A DNA stretch of 64,000 nt. Origin: Tetrahymena elliotti 4EA. Its lineage: Eukaryota; Ciliophora; Oligohymenophorea; Hymenostomatida; Tetrahymenidae. The position numbers were made by a program, and so were the translations under genes. The notes beneath the pieces are model-generated. The model was given only the letters and a program-made list of their open reading frames with translations, ran no database searches and had not been told where the DNA came from. How positions within the stretch are numbered: the stretch's first letter is position 1; the number at the start of each line of letters is the position of its first letter. Location of the stretch: NCBI GenBank assembly GCA_000231825.2, contig JH720306.1, positions 1,338,199 through 1,402,198 on the forward strand, read 5' to 3'. Positions 1 to 13,900 of this stretch are shown here, piece after piece.

Positions 1-1994
1 ATCTATCAAATTATCCTATTTAATCTAAAAATTATTCTATAAAGCCTTATTTTTGGCAAATTAAGAACCAATTTATTGCATTTAATGCTATCCATATTCC
101 ATTTATAATTATAAAGATTTAAAATTTATCCTTATTTGTGAATGAATTTTTTGCCTTTTTATTATAACTTTTGTATATCGCAGAAATTCAAGAGATTGGA
201 AAAACAACTAGTTTATTAGTGGATTATCGTAATTATTATTAATATTATTATTTATACTAAAAAAAACATTAAAAATTTCAGAGATTAAGTCATACAGTAC
301 TTAATAAATTTCTTGTCAAGTTAAACTAATCCTAATCCATAAAATTTACTATACATATTAATCTATCTTATTATAAAATTATGAAGCAAACTAACTAAAT
401 TTTGATTTCAAATTCTCACAATTCCTTCATGAAATTCTATTCAAAGAGCCATAGAAAGTGTTGACTTGTTTTGTATTAAATGTCATAAAGTTAAATACAC
501 TAATAAGTATTATATTTTGTATTTTTATAAATTTTCATTTGTAAGTAAGTTTTCTCTTTTGATATTATCAATTCGTATAAGTATCATATTAAATTATTTA
601 ATTAATCTTAATCAGTAGTATTCTTTTCTATCTAATTGAATTCATTAAAGCAAAAATAATTGAATTAAACAAATTTTAGATTTTGCTTTCTTCATTTTAA
701 ATATTTCAACTTTCTTCAAAAGAAATTATTTAATTTTCTCACATTTTTTCTCCATAACAATTTATTTAAATAATTATTCAGTAGAACCAGACTAGTGATT
801 TTCAATGGAATAAAAAATAATGAAAGAATTAATTCAATTTAAAAAAAATTATCTGAAAATGATTTTAAAAAATGACCTTTTACTTTTCACTTCTTATCAA
901 GAAGTTTTCAAAATAAAATCTAAAAAAATACTAAAACACCTAAAATTTATTTTTTATGGAATTCTTAATATTCAATATTATTAGTGATTGAGATTTTTAA
1001 TCTCAAGAAATAGTCTTAGAATTCTTCTCAAATCATTTTTTAATTTTCATAAAATATTCAGAGAGCTATTTCTCAAAGATATTTGCAAAAAACATTTTTA
1101 AATTTTATTTAAAAAATTACTTTTTTAATTTTATTAAGTAAAAATCTGATATTTTATTAAAAATAGAATTTGGATTGAAAAAGTTAAAACATAAATATTT
1201 TAAGAATATGCAAAAGATCTATTTATTTACTTTCAAAAAATCAACTGAAATTAATTTTAAACTTGAAAATCACTTTCTAAAAATCTCAGCCAGCATCTAT
1301 AACAAGTGATATTTTCACTATTAAAATGAGCTTTACATAATGTAAAGAAAAAAGATTAAATTGAAGAATTAAAATAGGATTTTATTGAAATAAATATTTT
1401 AACCTGCTTAATTATTCGTATTTTTCCTAAAATTAAAATACGATAAAAAATGTATTATGTTGTGTTGTTTAATGCCAACCTTAAACAGAAAACATAATCA
1501 TCTAGATTTGCATTCAAAATTGAAAATTAGATTAAAAAATTACATATGCCATACTATTAAGAAAATGCAAAAGAACAATAAATTTTGAGATAAGATAATT
1601 TAATAAACACTTTCCTTTGATGGAGGATTTAAAAATGAATCTACAAAACCCTAGACATCTCTAATAATTGAATTTTTCTTTATCAAATAATCATCTCATT
1701 ACATCAAGTTTAATTTGAAGAATCGAAACACAATTAGTTAACCCTAAATAAAAAGAATATTTAATCTTCATTAACAAAAAATAGATTATCATGAATACTG
1801 CTTATTATCTATATAAATTTTTAATTAATAAGGCAATCATATAAACTTACATAAGAAATTGAAAACTTGATAGAGTAAAGATTAATATAAAATATAATTA
1901 AAAAAATTTAAAGAAATAAATTTTTTAAAAAATCTAATAGCTTTAAGCCTAGAAAATCATAGAAAGCCACTCACCAAAAGCTTCAGCATTTCTC
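1..1994. other. AT-rich intergenic DNA
   Basis: Very A+T-rich sequence with homopolymer runs. I see no coding-like stretch, RNA gene or convincing repeat. It probably holds the 5' flank of the gene starting at 1995; the frame of that gene stays free of TGA for a short way upstream, but without a nearby ATG. Confidence 0.6.
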
Positions 1995-3068
1995 ATGTTT
2001 CATCCTTCCAACACTCTAATGATCTTTGAATAGATCTAATATTATACAAAATATATCTTAGATGAAAATATATCTTTCGATCTTAATAGTGAAGAAGATT
2101 TTTAATTAGATCTTCATAATGTTTAAGAAACTTTACAAAATGCAAACTATTCCCCTTAAATAGCTAATAATTCATATGAATAAGAAAATAATACTACATT
2201 TGATAGAAAAAATTCCGCATAGTGTCAAAATTTAATCTTGTTGAATAATAGCAGTTAAGAAATTTCAGAAAACTAAAGAAGTACATAATAAGTCACTGAA
2301 AAGAATAAGATTTAAAGAGATTAAAATTGTTAAACCTAAAATCTTAATAATAGTGCATTCATAAAACAAATTACTTATTCAGAAAATTAAGAAGATCTTA
2401 AGAATTTCTAAGATACTAGTTAAAGCTTAGGATAAAACGAATAAATGAGCAGCTTAGATTAGATTTCAAATAGTGAAATAGAAGATCAAAACTAAGCTAA
2501 GGAAATTAGATCCCCCAATTAATCAGATGCAGTTAGTGATACAAAAGAAACTGCAGCATCAGAAAATGTTCAAAGCTCAAGCTCAAAAAAATTAAGCACA
2601 AAAAATCAATCTAAATAACATTCATCAGAATCAAGGTCAAAGCCAAATAATAATGAAACAAAAATTAAGCCTGCTCCTTCTCCAATAAAGAATTTGATAA
2701 GAAAAATAGGGTAAAATTTTAAAAACCACTTAATCAAATTAAATAGTAATACAAAAATTATGAAATCCTTTAAAAAATAATAATAGTATTAGTTTACTTC
2801 ATTTACTTAATGGATTTAAAAAAAAAGTTTATCAAATAAAGCACGAATTTACGAGGCTTTAACAACAAATAAATATGAGAAAAATGAGGAGATCTTCTTT
2901 TAAAAAATATTAAGAAAATCATTTAAAGAATCATTTTTACAGATTGCTGAATATTAAATTAAGGAGGAGAACTTTGAGTACATAAAAGACTAAAAATATA
3001 GAAGTTTTCTTGAAAATGTTGCTAAATCATAAAAAGACTTTAAACATTTAGAATAAAAATGGAACTGA
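1995..3068 (+). CDS. Ser/Gln/Asn-rich ciliate protein, paralogue of the gene at 4877
   Basis: Intronless frame of 357 residues read with TAA/TAG as Gln and closed by TGA. The first two thirds are low complexity, rich in Ser, Gln, Asn and acidic residues (for example a Ser cluster around residue 195). The last ~125 residues form a basic, predicted helical domain that begins near Lys-Asn-Leu-Ile-Arg-Lys and ends Glu-Gln-Lys-Trp-Asn-stop. The downstream gene (4877-5909) has the same layout and a recognizably similar C-terminal domain (Gly-x-x-Phe-Lys-Asn-x-Leu-Ile, a Trp-Ile pair, Ile-Tyr-x-Ala-Leu, final Lys-Trp). I do not recognize a named family outside ciliates. The start is the first ATG in a frame that is open slightly further upstream, so the N-terminus is moderately certain. 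Confidence 0.8.
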
Positions 3069-4876
3069 AATATTTAATTTATATTAATAAGCAAAAAATT
3101 TGCATTTTTATATTTATTTACTCTAAAATAAATTAAATTAAAACTCTTTATTTAATTTAGTCATTCATTTCTAAAATGTATTTTATTTTAGCATATCTTA
3201 AATAAACTTTAAACTAAACCAACAAACAATCTATCTATCTTTAAATAGGGCAATTCAAAACTCTTATAGATTTTATTCCAATTAAGAAATTAATTTAAAC
3301 TCTATCTTAATTTGATATATATCTATTTACCTGTTCCAGGGTAAATACTTAAAAAAGATGTAAATTCATCCTAAATAACATAGAGTAAAATAAATATCAA
3401 TATCCTAAATAACAAATTTAAAAAGGTAAACCTAAGCTAGGGACTCATTTCATACAACTTTTATATTTTAAAATGATTTAGTTAAATTTGAAAATGTATT
3501 AAGAAGTTACATTTTTAATGAATCCCTATAATTAATTATCTTTTGATCAGAAATTAATATCACAAAAATCAAAATATTTTTGTTAAGGATAATGAAGAAG
3601 GTTCAAAAATATACTTAATTTTAGAGTTTTTTTAGAATTATTTTTTTTATCTACTTTTAATCAGTTTAGTTTAGGATCCTCTTTATTTTTTTTTAAGCAA
3701 TCCTCTTTTATTAGAAATATTGAGGGAATTTTGAATTAAGTAGTGAATAAGAGAGTCTATTATTTTTTAATTTTAAAATTTTAGAGAAACAATGAACAAT
3801 TAATGTTAAAATATAACTTTATTTTCTATAGTCTTGATGATACAATAAACTTTTTGACTTTGTGATAGCTAAAACATAAAAAATTTTTAAGGTTTAAAAG
3901 GAAAAGGATTAAGTAATAATTTAGATAGAATATAGAAAAGAATTATGAAAAGAGGAATAGTTTTCTGAAAAAAAAAGAGAGCAAACAATCATAAATTTAT
4001 TTTGGTTACTGGAGAGTAGCATTATGCTTATTGCTCAAAAAAAATTTATTTATGGCTTGAAAGGAGTAGCCATTTCTTTCAATATAAAAATGTTAATTTT
4101 TTCTTTTGTTTTCTGATATGAAAACTCAAAATTGTCTAGTTTTAAGAGAGATAAACTAAGTAAATCAAATAATCATAATTTATTAAACATAAAAATCAAA
4201 TAATCCGCAACAAACAATTGTAAATGGCAATTTATTTAAAAAAATGTCATAGTATGAAAATTCTTATATAGAAATTTTGATAACCAGTAGAAAGATGTTT
4301 ATAATACAGTTCATTCATATTATGAATGACTCTAAAGCCTCAAAATTTATTATAAATAGCTGCTTAAATTTTAATGAAAAATGAAGAAAGGATGCTTTTA
4401 GGCAGAAACAAATAATATTTTAATTTTAAAAATCTAAAAATAGAGTTTGGGTAGATAAATGTGATGAAATAAAGATCTACCTAATTTTCTTTCTGTAAGA
4501 AAAGATTTTTGTTAAAAAATATTTATATCAATAAATTTAGAGTACTAACTACCTTAAGATTTAAAAGTGCTTGATTCTAATAAATTTTGATGATCAGGAT
4601 ATGAGCCTAAAAAATCAAAGGAGAAAGAATTATTATAATCTTTTCGATCGAAATATCGCACTAATTTAGATTATATCTGTCATTAATTTTTGATTTAGAT
4701 GTAATAGACAAATTAATAGCTCTTCTTCTTTTAAATGCTCAAATTTGATTTAATTTCATTAAATTTTTGATAATTATTTAATTAACAATTCATATAAATT
4801 GATTTACATTTCTTGACAAAAACTCAATTGAAAATAAAATTTTCAATCTCTCTCAAAAAAATATTATAAAACTCAT
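3069..4876. other. AT-rich intergenic DNA
   Basis: Separates the two paralogous Ser/Gln-rich genes. Extremely A+T rich with poly-A and poly-T runs and a short (CTAT)n tract near 3229. No gene or RNA seen. Confidence 0.6.
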
Positions 4877-5909
4877 ATGCTGCAAATAACGATGAATTCA
4901 GAAAAATACTATCACTCAGAATACAATATAGAATCATACTGGAATTAAAATAATTCTATTAATAGATCGATGATGAATAACGATAACGAGTAAGATTTAG
5001 GATAAATCTTCAATAGTCGCTTCAGCGACTAAGAGCAATACGATATACTCTGCTAATACGAATAATATGGAAATTAAAACACATTAATTGAAGGATACCA
5101 AATGCCTTACGAAGAATTTCTCAGCTCAGAGAAACAATATAATTCAGAAGAATATGGCTAATAATAGGATTATCTTTAATACTAACCTATTTAATTGAGA
5201 TCTTAGTAGTCCATCAACAAGCATTAATCTCTTCGTTCTTAATCCGTTTCTTCAGACTCCTCAGCTCAAGACAACTTTAACAGCTCTTCAATTAAAGACT
5301 ACAGAAATGAAGAAAGCTAAAACATAAGTTCTGAGTCTGTAAACTCTTCAAATAAACAAAGTAAAAAAGATAATTTAATATCAAACAAATTAAAAAAAAT
5401 CAAATATTTTCCTGACAATTCTTTTTTTTAATTTTCCTAAAAATTTTTTTTTTAACAAATTAGATGAAGATTCTTCCTTTCAAAAATCAGGTTAATCTGC
5501 TAAAAACAGACAGAGCTAACACAAAAATGTAGTTAAGAATATTGGCCTTGGATTCAAAAACTACTTGATTGACTCTAAAAGTCCTTTGAATTCCAGAGTG
5601 TAAGAAATTCTTAAAGATAATAGAATAACGCACTTTGATTTTAGAAATTGGATTAATTAGTCTGTGAAACTAGACTAAAAGAAGGAAATCTATAAGGCTT
5701 TGAACATCAAGAACTAGGATGACAATAGAATTTAAAATCTTAAGACTATTCTAAATTAATTGTTCTAAATCTTTTTCGAAGAACAGTATGCATTGTCCTA
5801 TCTCTTGAAGAACACCAATATCTAAAACAAAGATATCCACATTTAATTCATCAAGCACTTTATCATATCTTCCAGAGATATTGAATACTTGCTGAAGAAA
5901 TGGAAATGA
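4877..5909 (+). CDS. Ser/Gln-rich ciliate protein with conserved C-terminal helical domain
   Basis: Two exons, 4877-5360 and 5464-5909, joined across a 103-nt intron (GTAAAAAAG...AAATTAG) give 309 residues. The intron is required because the unspliced frame meets TGA right after 5463. Residues 1 to ~180 are rich in Tyr, Gln, Asn and Ser; most Gln are encoded by TAA/TAG. The C-terminal ~125 residues (from Lys-Asn-Val-Val-Lys-Asn-Ile) match the C-terminal domain of the gene at 1995 in motif order: a Phe-Lys-Asn-Tyr-Leu-Ile helix, Phe-Arg-Asn-Trp-Ile, Ile-Tyr-Lys-Ala-Leu and a terminal Leu-Leu-Lys-Lys-Trp-Lys. The pair is probably a tandem duplication whose N-terminal halves have diverged freely. 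Function unknown. Confidence 0.82.
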
Positions 5910-7947
5910 TGAATCATTTCCTCAATCAACTCCACCTTACGCTTTAGTGAATAAATACTTCAAAGCCCAAAACACTCTCTCTACCTAAAACAATAAATTA
6001 ATTTTCATATTAAAGATAGACTTAATTTATAACACAGCACTATTTCTAAAAATTAAATTAAGAAAGTAAATTAAAGAGGCAAAAATAGAAACTATCTATC
6101 TATTATAAACATTCAAAAAGCAATTGTGCTTATATAAAAAAACAAAAACATTCAAACAAACAAACAAAAGAAAGTATTTAGTTTTCCTCTCCTATCCTAT
6201 CTTTTCAAATACATTCCAAAAACATGCAAAACATAATAGTAAACAAAAAGAGAAATTTAGGAAGAAAATTATACACTTTTCTTAAAAAAAAACATATATC
6301 ACAATATAACACCATACACATTAATTGATAAATATATTCAAAGATAAAACATTTAATATCATAAAATAAAAACTTTTTACCTCAACCCAAAAAAAAAATT
6401 AGTACTCTAATGTAGTTTATTATATAAAAATTATTCCATGTAAATACTGTAACCCAATCATTCATTCCCATTAGTTTATGTAAATATATATATTTAAAAA
6501 GTATCACATTATTTATAATTAAAACATTCTTTTTAATTTAACGCCTTCATGATATATTTTTTATATCTAATTTGAGATAATTAAATTAAACCTTTAAATT
6601 CATTCAACTTTCATAAATAGATTATTTATATCTAAGCACAATCTAAAAGCATTCGATTTTTTTAAATTAAATCCCAATCATACAAAGAAAAAATTTATTG
6701 ATAATTGTGATGAAAAACTTTTAAATCTAACCAGAGAAATGTGTTTTCAATAGTCTTTAAGGCAAAATTTGTCTACTATAATGAACTATTAGATTCTGAA
6801 TTCAATCATATAGAAAAGTAAAATAGATATCAATCTAAGGCAATTAATAATTGAGTAGCCTTAGCATCTCCAGCAATTGATTTCTCTGTTGTTAAATTTT
6901 TTTTCTGATGAAAAAATTAATTAATTAATTATTATATATTTAAAGATTTCTTTTTAAGATTAGAAATAAAGACAATTTTAAAAATTAAAATAAAACTCTT
7001 TTATTTAATACATTTTTATAGAATAAAAATTAAAGTATTCACGTTTCAAAATTCCTCAAAATATTTTTATTTTGGCTAAAAAGTATGTTATTTTTTAGTT
7101 TTTGTTTCTAAATTTTTTCTTTATTAAAAGTTTTTATCAATTTCATGTCTATAATAATAAAATGAGATAAAAGCTTCAAAAACATTTTATTTACGTTTGT
7201 TTTAAGTTCAAAATAGAAAATTCAAGAAACAAAAAAGAAGAAAAATGAATTTATATTTTTAAATCTATTCTTTAGTTCATATTTATTTAGATGAGGAATT
7301 TTTATTATTCAACATATTTAAAGTATAAAATTATTAGAAACTAATCAAACTCTATCTATAAAGAGAAAATAGATTGAATTATAGGAAATGTTATTTAATC
7401 AATTTATTTTTGTAGAGTATTCTTCAATAAGAAGCCTCACAAAAATGAGATAAATCAATTTGATTTTGAAAAAAACTTTTATTAAAAAAATAAATTATTA
7501 AGAGATTCTAAAATTTGTCTAATTTATATAATGAGATCCTATTTAAGCAGGAATAAAAAATAGGTTTATTAAATAACTAATTTTTTAGCATTTTAAAAGT
7601 GACCGATCTCTTCTCAAGAAAGTTTTCTAAATGAAAAAATATTTTTTATTTCAAATGTTCAACAATAATTTAGTCTGTTTGAAATAATCAAAAAATATAA
7701 AAAAAGATGAAAATAAATTAAATTGTTTTTAAATTAATTTTTTTGATCCTGCTGGTAATAAAAGTAAAAAAAGAAAATACACAATACAACAAATTCTTTT
7801 TAGTAATATTTTTGAATAAAAAATAATATTAAAGATAGAATTTATTAACAATTTTAATTTTTATAAAAACACTTATTTATTGAAATTTATCTACAAATGA
7901 TACAATTTTATATTATTATTTAAATTATATTTTAAAATAGCCAAGTT
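5910..7947. other. AT-rich intergenic DNA between convergent genes
   Basis: 3' flanks of the plus-strand gene ending at 5909 and the minus-strand HECT gene ending at 7948. No coding-like composition or RNA gene seen. Confidence 0.6.
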
Positions 7948-10900
7948 TCAACTAATATGGAATCCTTTGTGGCCTTCAAGGATTGCTTAAGTTAGCTTCT
8001 CCTTTAATTATTCTTAGCTTGAGTAAACAGGTAATTCCAATTTATTGAAACATGTATGGGCAATAGGAAGTGAGTTAGTATTACCTAGCTTATCATAAAT
8101 CTCTATAGGATTTTGCTCAAAACCTCCAAATGGTACTTTAAAAGCTCCTATTATTTATTTAAAAAGACATTTAAATCAAAAATATTTGTATTGAAAATAG
8201 TTTACCTGTTAAGAAGAATATGAAGGATTGTTTCATTTCTTCATCAAATTACTCTAGAACTTCCCAAAGCCATTTAATTTAATGAGAATCTTAATCGTAA
8301 TTACCAGAATATTTTGTATTCTTTTTCATTTCTTCAACTATTTTATTAATAATATTTATTAAAGCTAAATTAAAATTTTTTTCTTTATTTACTGTTTATT
8401 TTTTTAGAACCTGCTAACCTAAGTCCTAAATCTCTTTCATCAAAGAAAACTAAACCAGAAGGATGTACAACATCATAAAATCCACTGATAAATGATTCTA
8501 GTTATTACTAGATTTCAGATGTCATCTTATAATGAAGATAATCCTTTACAAATTAGACTTTGTTTTAGTTATTTATTTCTATTGATTTTCCATTCTTTAC
8601 CAAATCTTTTTCTATTATGATACCTTTTTTGGGATTAAATTTATTTTTTTAAACATTTATTGAAGAAATTTCTTTTTAAATTTTTGAAAATAAAATTTAC
8701 CAAAAATATCTTAAGTAATTGAGTATGTTACATCGCTTCCTGTAACATCATTTTCAAGCATCCAGAGTAGATTCTTGGCTGTTTTAGGATCAATATCTTC
8801 ATAATCAGAAACGCATAGCTGCTTTCTTAAAATATGCTTTAAGAATGATCTTGTAAGATCAATTTCGAAATCTATCTTGTTGGTTAAAGCTAACCCTACT
8901 AATCTTCCAGTAAATCTAAAGTGAAGAAGATGGTCAGGTATTATGGAACTCAAAGGATTAGGTTAAAGAGTTATTTTGTTTTAACTTAATGAGAATAACC
9001 CTTTTCTTGGGTCAAGTACCTATTTTTTTATTTAAAATTAAATTTTATTGTATCAAAGAATATAAATATTTACATCTTTTAGAGCTAAGTTAATCCACTC
9101 ACGAGCCATACCACCTTAATCTATTCCAGCCTCTCCTTCAAAGCTGATAATTAATTGTTAGTGAACCAAGCTTGCTGAATCCTACTTGGAAAGTTCAGCA
9201 ATAGTTGACATCCATATTTCATCACGATTAATATTTAATCTTATTTCAGGTTAGAAGTCACCATAATAGTCAAAACCATAGTGCTTAGTCTTCTTTTTCT
9301 TATTAGCTTCAATTTCACAGACAATCCTTGAATTTAAATAGATAAATTTTATTAAAATATAATAAATGATTGATTTGTTTATTATTTACTTTAAATAACT
9401 CATTTTAAACTCCATTGAAAGATTTTTGTTTTCTCTGATTTTTAAGTGACCAACTTTTTTCATGAATTCCAACCATTTCTTTTTCCTGTTTTTATTTTTT
9501 ATTGATTTATTTTAAATTAAATGTAATTTTGTTTACCTTTCACTTGTTTCAATAAATAGGACAATTAAACCTATGAATTTTTGTTCAATCATAAAGTAAA
9601 GATCACTCAAATTAATTTATTCTAAGTCAGCATTCAGTACTTAAGAAAATTGCTTATTAAGGTTTTCTTACAAGTCTTTATTCTGATCTTAGTTATTTTA
9701 GATTGTACTTTCCTCATTGGTAGAATTCTTTGAGATTAAAGGCTCTTTAAATTTATGAATATGTGCACTTTAGTATGATTCTTAGTCTTCTTCTAGATTT
9801 AACTTCATACTATCTGAATAAAAGAAATCGTATAAAACAACGACACTCTTAACACTTAAATTAAACCTTTTGATAAAATTGAAAAAATAAATTAAATGAT
9901 AAAATATGTAAAAGCTTGCTTACCTATCATATGTAAATTTAGATGAATCAAGCTTTTCAGACATTAACTTGATTGAGTGATATAATATTTCGTATAAAAA
10001 TACATACAAATCTTTTAATTAGCCCATCCAAACTTATTATAGCTTTTACAATAGTTCTTGTCTTAATTCTTTCTTTGATTTTTCTAACCATTCATTAGCT
10101 TTTGTTTAGCCGTCTTCAGCTTTTCTTAATTCATATTCTTTTTCAAATTGAAGTCTCCATTAAGCCTCAAACATCTCATTGAATATCTCTATTAAATTTT
10201 TTATAGTTCTTCTCAAAGTACCTAACTAGAAGAACATATTTTCATAATTTTTCTCCATAGTATTATGGAAAATATATCTCTTTGATTATGCAATTTCTTC
10301 TGTACCATTTAAATTCTTAAGTTAATTTTAATCTTAAGCTAGTTTTCTATAATTCTTTACGAATTAATTACATGAGAGAATTTAAGGATTTAGCACTTCT
10401 CTATTTATTTTGAGGATCTAAAGAGACATATTTTCAAATGATTCATAATTTTCAATCATTTTCTTACGGAGTAGGTCATATAAAATGTTATTCATTTTTT
10501 TTAGACTTGTTTTTCTGCTTCCTTTAAGGTGGAAGCTATAATTATAATAAGCCTCAAAGAAAGAATTGCTGATATTTATATAAAACTTCATTTCTGGATA
10601 AATTTCTGCAGAAATAGTGGGTGTTGTTTTTTCTAAATTGCTAACAGATTATTCAATTAACTACTAACTTTAGGTCTACCCACTTAGCTTAGAAGCCATC
10701 TTTCTATACACATTAGAGGATATATTAAATTTACCTAGGAACTTTAGGATTAAGTTAAATGTTGCATCATAATTCTATCTAAGCTAGTTAATAGAAACTG
10801 AAAAGTCATCTGATTTCTCAATAATATGTTGTGTTTCTAGAATTGACTGTATATTTTTTTCTAATAAGTTAATTAAAGAATAGTCCCAAGAATTTAACAC

Positions 10901-13900
10901 CATAATATCTGAGTGCTCGTCTTCTTTTCTAATTGCAAGTTAGACCTTGCTCTCTTCATATTTAATATTCTTTTCTAAAATAGAATAATTCCACTTAAAT
11001 GTTTCTTCATATTAATTTTCTTTATTCACATGAAGTATGAAATAATACCAATTAAATATTTCATAGTCTAAAATAGCTTATGTAAGTTAAAATACATTAA
11101 AGCACTATTGGTTACTTGCTTTGTTTTAATCACTCTCATATTTAAAATATTACTTTAAATATTGAGTTTTTATTTTATTTTGAGTATTTTCATCTACAAT
11201 TTGTTTCTAAATAATGCCAACTGTCATACCTTTTAAAAGCTAAATAAAATTTAATTTAAAAAAATGTTTAAATAAAATTAAATAAAAAGAGTTACTTAAA
11301 CAACTTTGTAGTTGTTGAAAGGGTTAAAAGAGAGAATATATAATATTTCGAGATAATTATTTTAGTACTCAGAATACTCATCTAGCCCTCTGTTGATGAG
11401 AAGTCTTAAAATGTTTAAAAAGAAATTGCTGTCAACATATAATGATTTTAAGAAAAAGTCAATATTAGAATATTTTTTCTCTTTCTCTTACGAATAAGGT
11501 AAGCTTTATGAGAAATTCTTTTGCAAATATTTTTCTTCTTCAGTGAGAGTAGATTCTTATGAAGAATTTTCTTGTCCATTCTGTTAGAGTTTCTCTCCAT
11601 TTTCTACCTATTTTTTCTATTCTTCCAATTACTACAATAACAATTATTACTTTTTGAGTTCTCTTTCTTCTCTTTCTTTTGAAATTTAATCTAAAATTAG
11701 CTGCTAACCTATTGCATCGAAATCTTCGTAATCAAAGTAATCTTCTTTTTAATTATTTACCATTTCCTGCTCTTGCTCATATATTTATCTTGCCATTCTT
11801 TCTTATTCTTCTATTTACTTTTAGATGAGCAATTTTTATTCTAAGATTAATTTCTCTTGCTCTAAAAGAGCTTTTTAATTCTACAATTATAAGAATTGTT
11901 CTTCTTAAGAAAGTTAGTTTTTATCATTTTAATCATTATTCTTTTATTATTATTCTTCTTATTGGTTCTTAGATTAGTCAGAGCTTTCATTCATTTTCTT
12001 TTCTAAAATAGCAGGTTAGCTACCAAATTAAGAAGCTATCTTTTCTATACTAATGCTTTGTGGTTAATCTATTTTTTAATCTTTTAAACTACTATCTTAA
12101 AGCTGATCAACAATTAAGCTCTTTATACTACTATCAGGGATACTCTTTGGTTTTTCTACTTTGTTTTATGAATCTACTTGGCTTGAAAAGACTTAGATAT
12201 TTGTATTTCTTAAATTTGTAAATAGCTGTGGAGAACCATCAAAAATGACAGCTTCTGCTTACTTTTACATTTCTAAGCTGGTTTATTTCATGGAAGCAAT
12301 TTCACTACTCATAGATTCAACTTCTATTGAAGTCTTTTACTTTTATTTTATCTCACTACTTCTCAAAGATTTTTGAATTGATTGTATTCCTTCATCAACC
12401 TCTAAGCATATTCTATCTTCAAAGCCATCTTGAATTTAATTATCATTTATAAATTCATGTTCGTCATCATAACCTGCTTCATCATCATGATGAGAAATTA
12501 ATTTTTCTTAATTAATCTAATTTTCTTCTTCTTCATTTTATATTCTTTTTTATAGTTCGGCCTCCTAAGAACTGGAATTTCTTTTATAAATATTTCCTAT
12601 TTCTCTCTTTATTTTTGCTGAATTGCAGGGGAGATCTTTTTCTTCTTCTTTAGAATTCTTCTCTTCTTCCTCTTCACTATCTTGCAATTAGATTTCTTCA
12701 CCCTTATTCATGTGTAATTTCCTAGAAAAATATTTTTAAAATTAATATTTCTATTTTAAACTCAAATTACCTAATTTTGTTAGCCTCATTTCTCCATTTT
12801 TCAGGAAGTTATTTGAGATATCTTTAATCAAAGGTAAGTAAAATGGCTTGTTTTTCATGCTCGTTACAAATAGCCATAAAGCTATCAAAATTAGCATCAA
12901 ATTAGCTCTATAGATCAAGCTTTTCTGCAAGTTTTTCATTCTAAAACTTAGAAATAAACTTTTTTATCAAATTTTAAAAAAATGAATTTCATTCTAAAAA
13001 TAAGAAATAATGTTTACCTTGTTCAAAGAATATTGCTCCCTCTGAACAGCTATTTTAAGTTTTTTAAGAAGATTTTTCTAGTGGAGGGTTTGCTTTCCTT
13101 CATTTAAAAGTCTGATTTTTTCATTATGGGATGCATTATAAAAAGTTTCTTCATCTATTGAGTAGAGAGTGAGAGAATTATTAGGGAAGTTGTAAGAATC
13201 AAATAAAAACTATCTTCTTTATGGCTTTTTTTAGTTAGTAAAATCTGCAGATAGCTTTTTAATAACATGCTTTTATTTCAAGCTTTCTTAAAGTATTAAC
13301 TCATACTGTTTAATTAATTCTTATTTTTATAATTCTAATTTTTTTTATTACTCCTCAAGATCTTCAAGAAGACTGTTTTTTTATTCATCAGATTTATCTG
13401 AAGCCTCTTTTTAGTTTGCAGCACTTTCCTAATCAAATTTTTCTTTCATTTTTTTTACTGTCTTAAATTTTTCTTCCAACTCCTAAACTAAACTTGAGCT
13501 ATCTGGGAACAACTTTTCAGATATTCTTGCACTTGGTGTAGTCTATGTAGTTTTTTATTGGTTGCTTAGTTTAAATATTTAAGTAATTATTGTTTCAAAT
13601 TTCTTTTCATTTTCAGTGAGTCCTTAAATATCTAAAGCTTCTAAAACAAATCTCTTAAAATTAACATCTCCATCAATACCATCAAATGCTCTCTGAGTTT
13701 TTTTGATTTAGCTGATAAACTAAATGATATAGTACTCATCAGATTAACTAAAGTCTAAATTATATTTTATCAAATCTTATTCATAAGTAGACAAATCTTC
13801 TCTTGTATATGGTATTTAAATTTTATTATTCATTTTATCAGTAAAGTACCTAAATTTGAGGCCATTTTTAATATTTTATGGGATTGACAATACTTGATCT

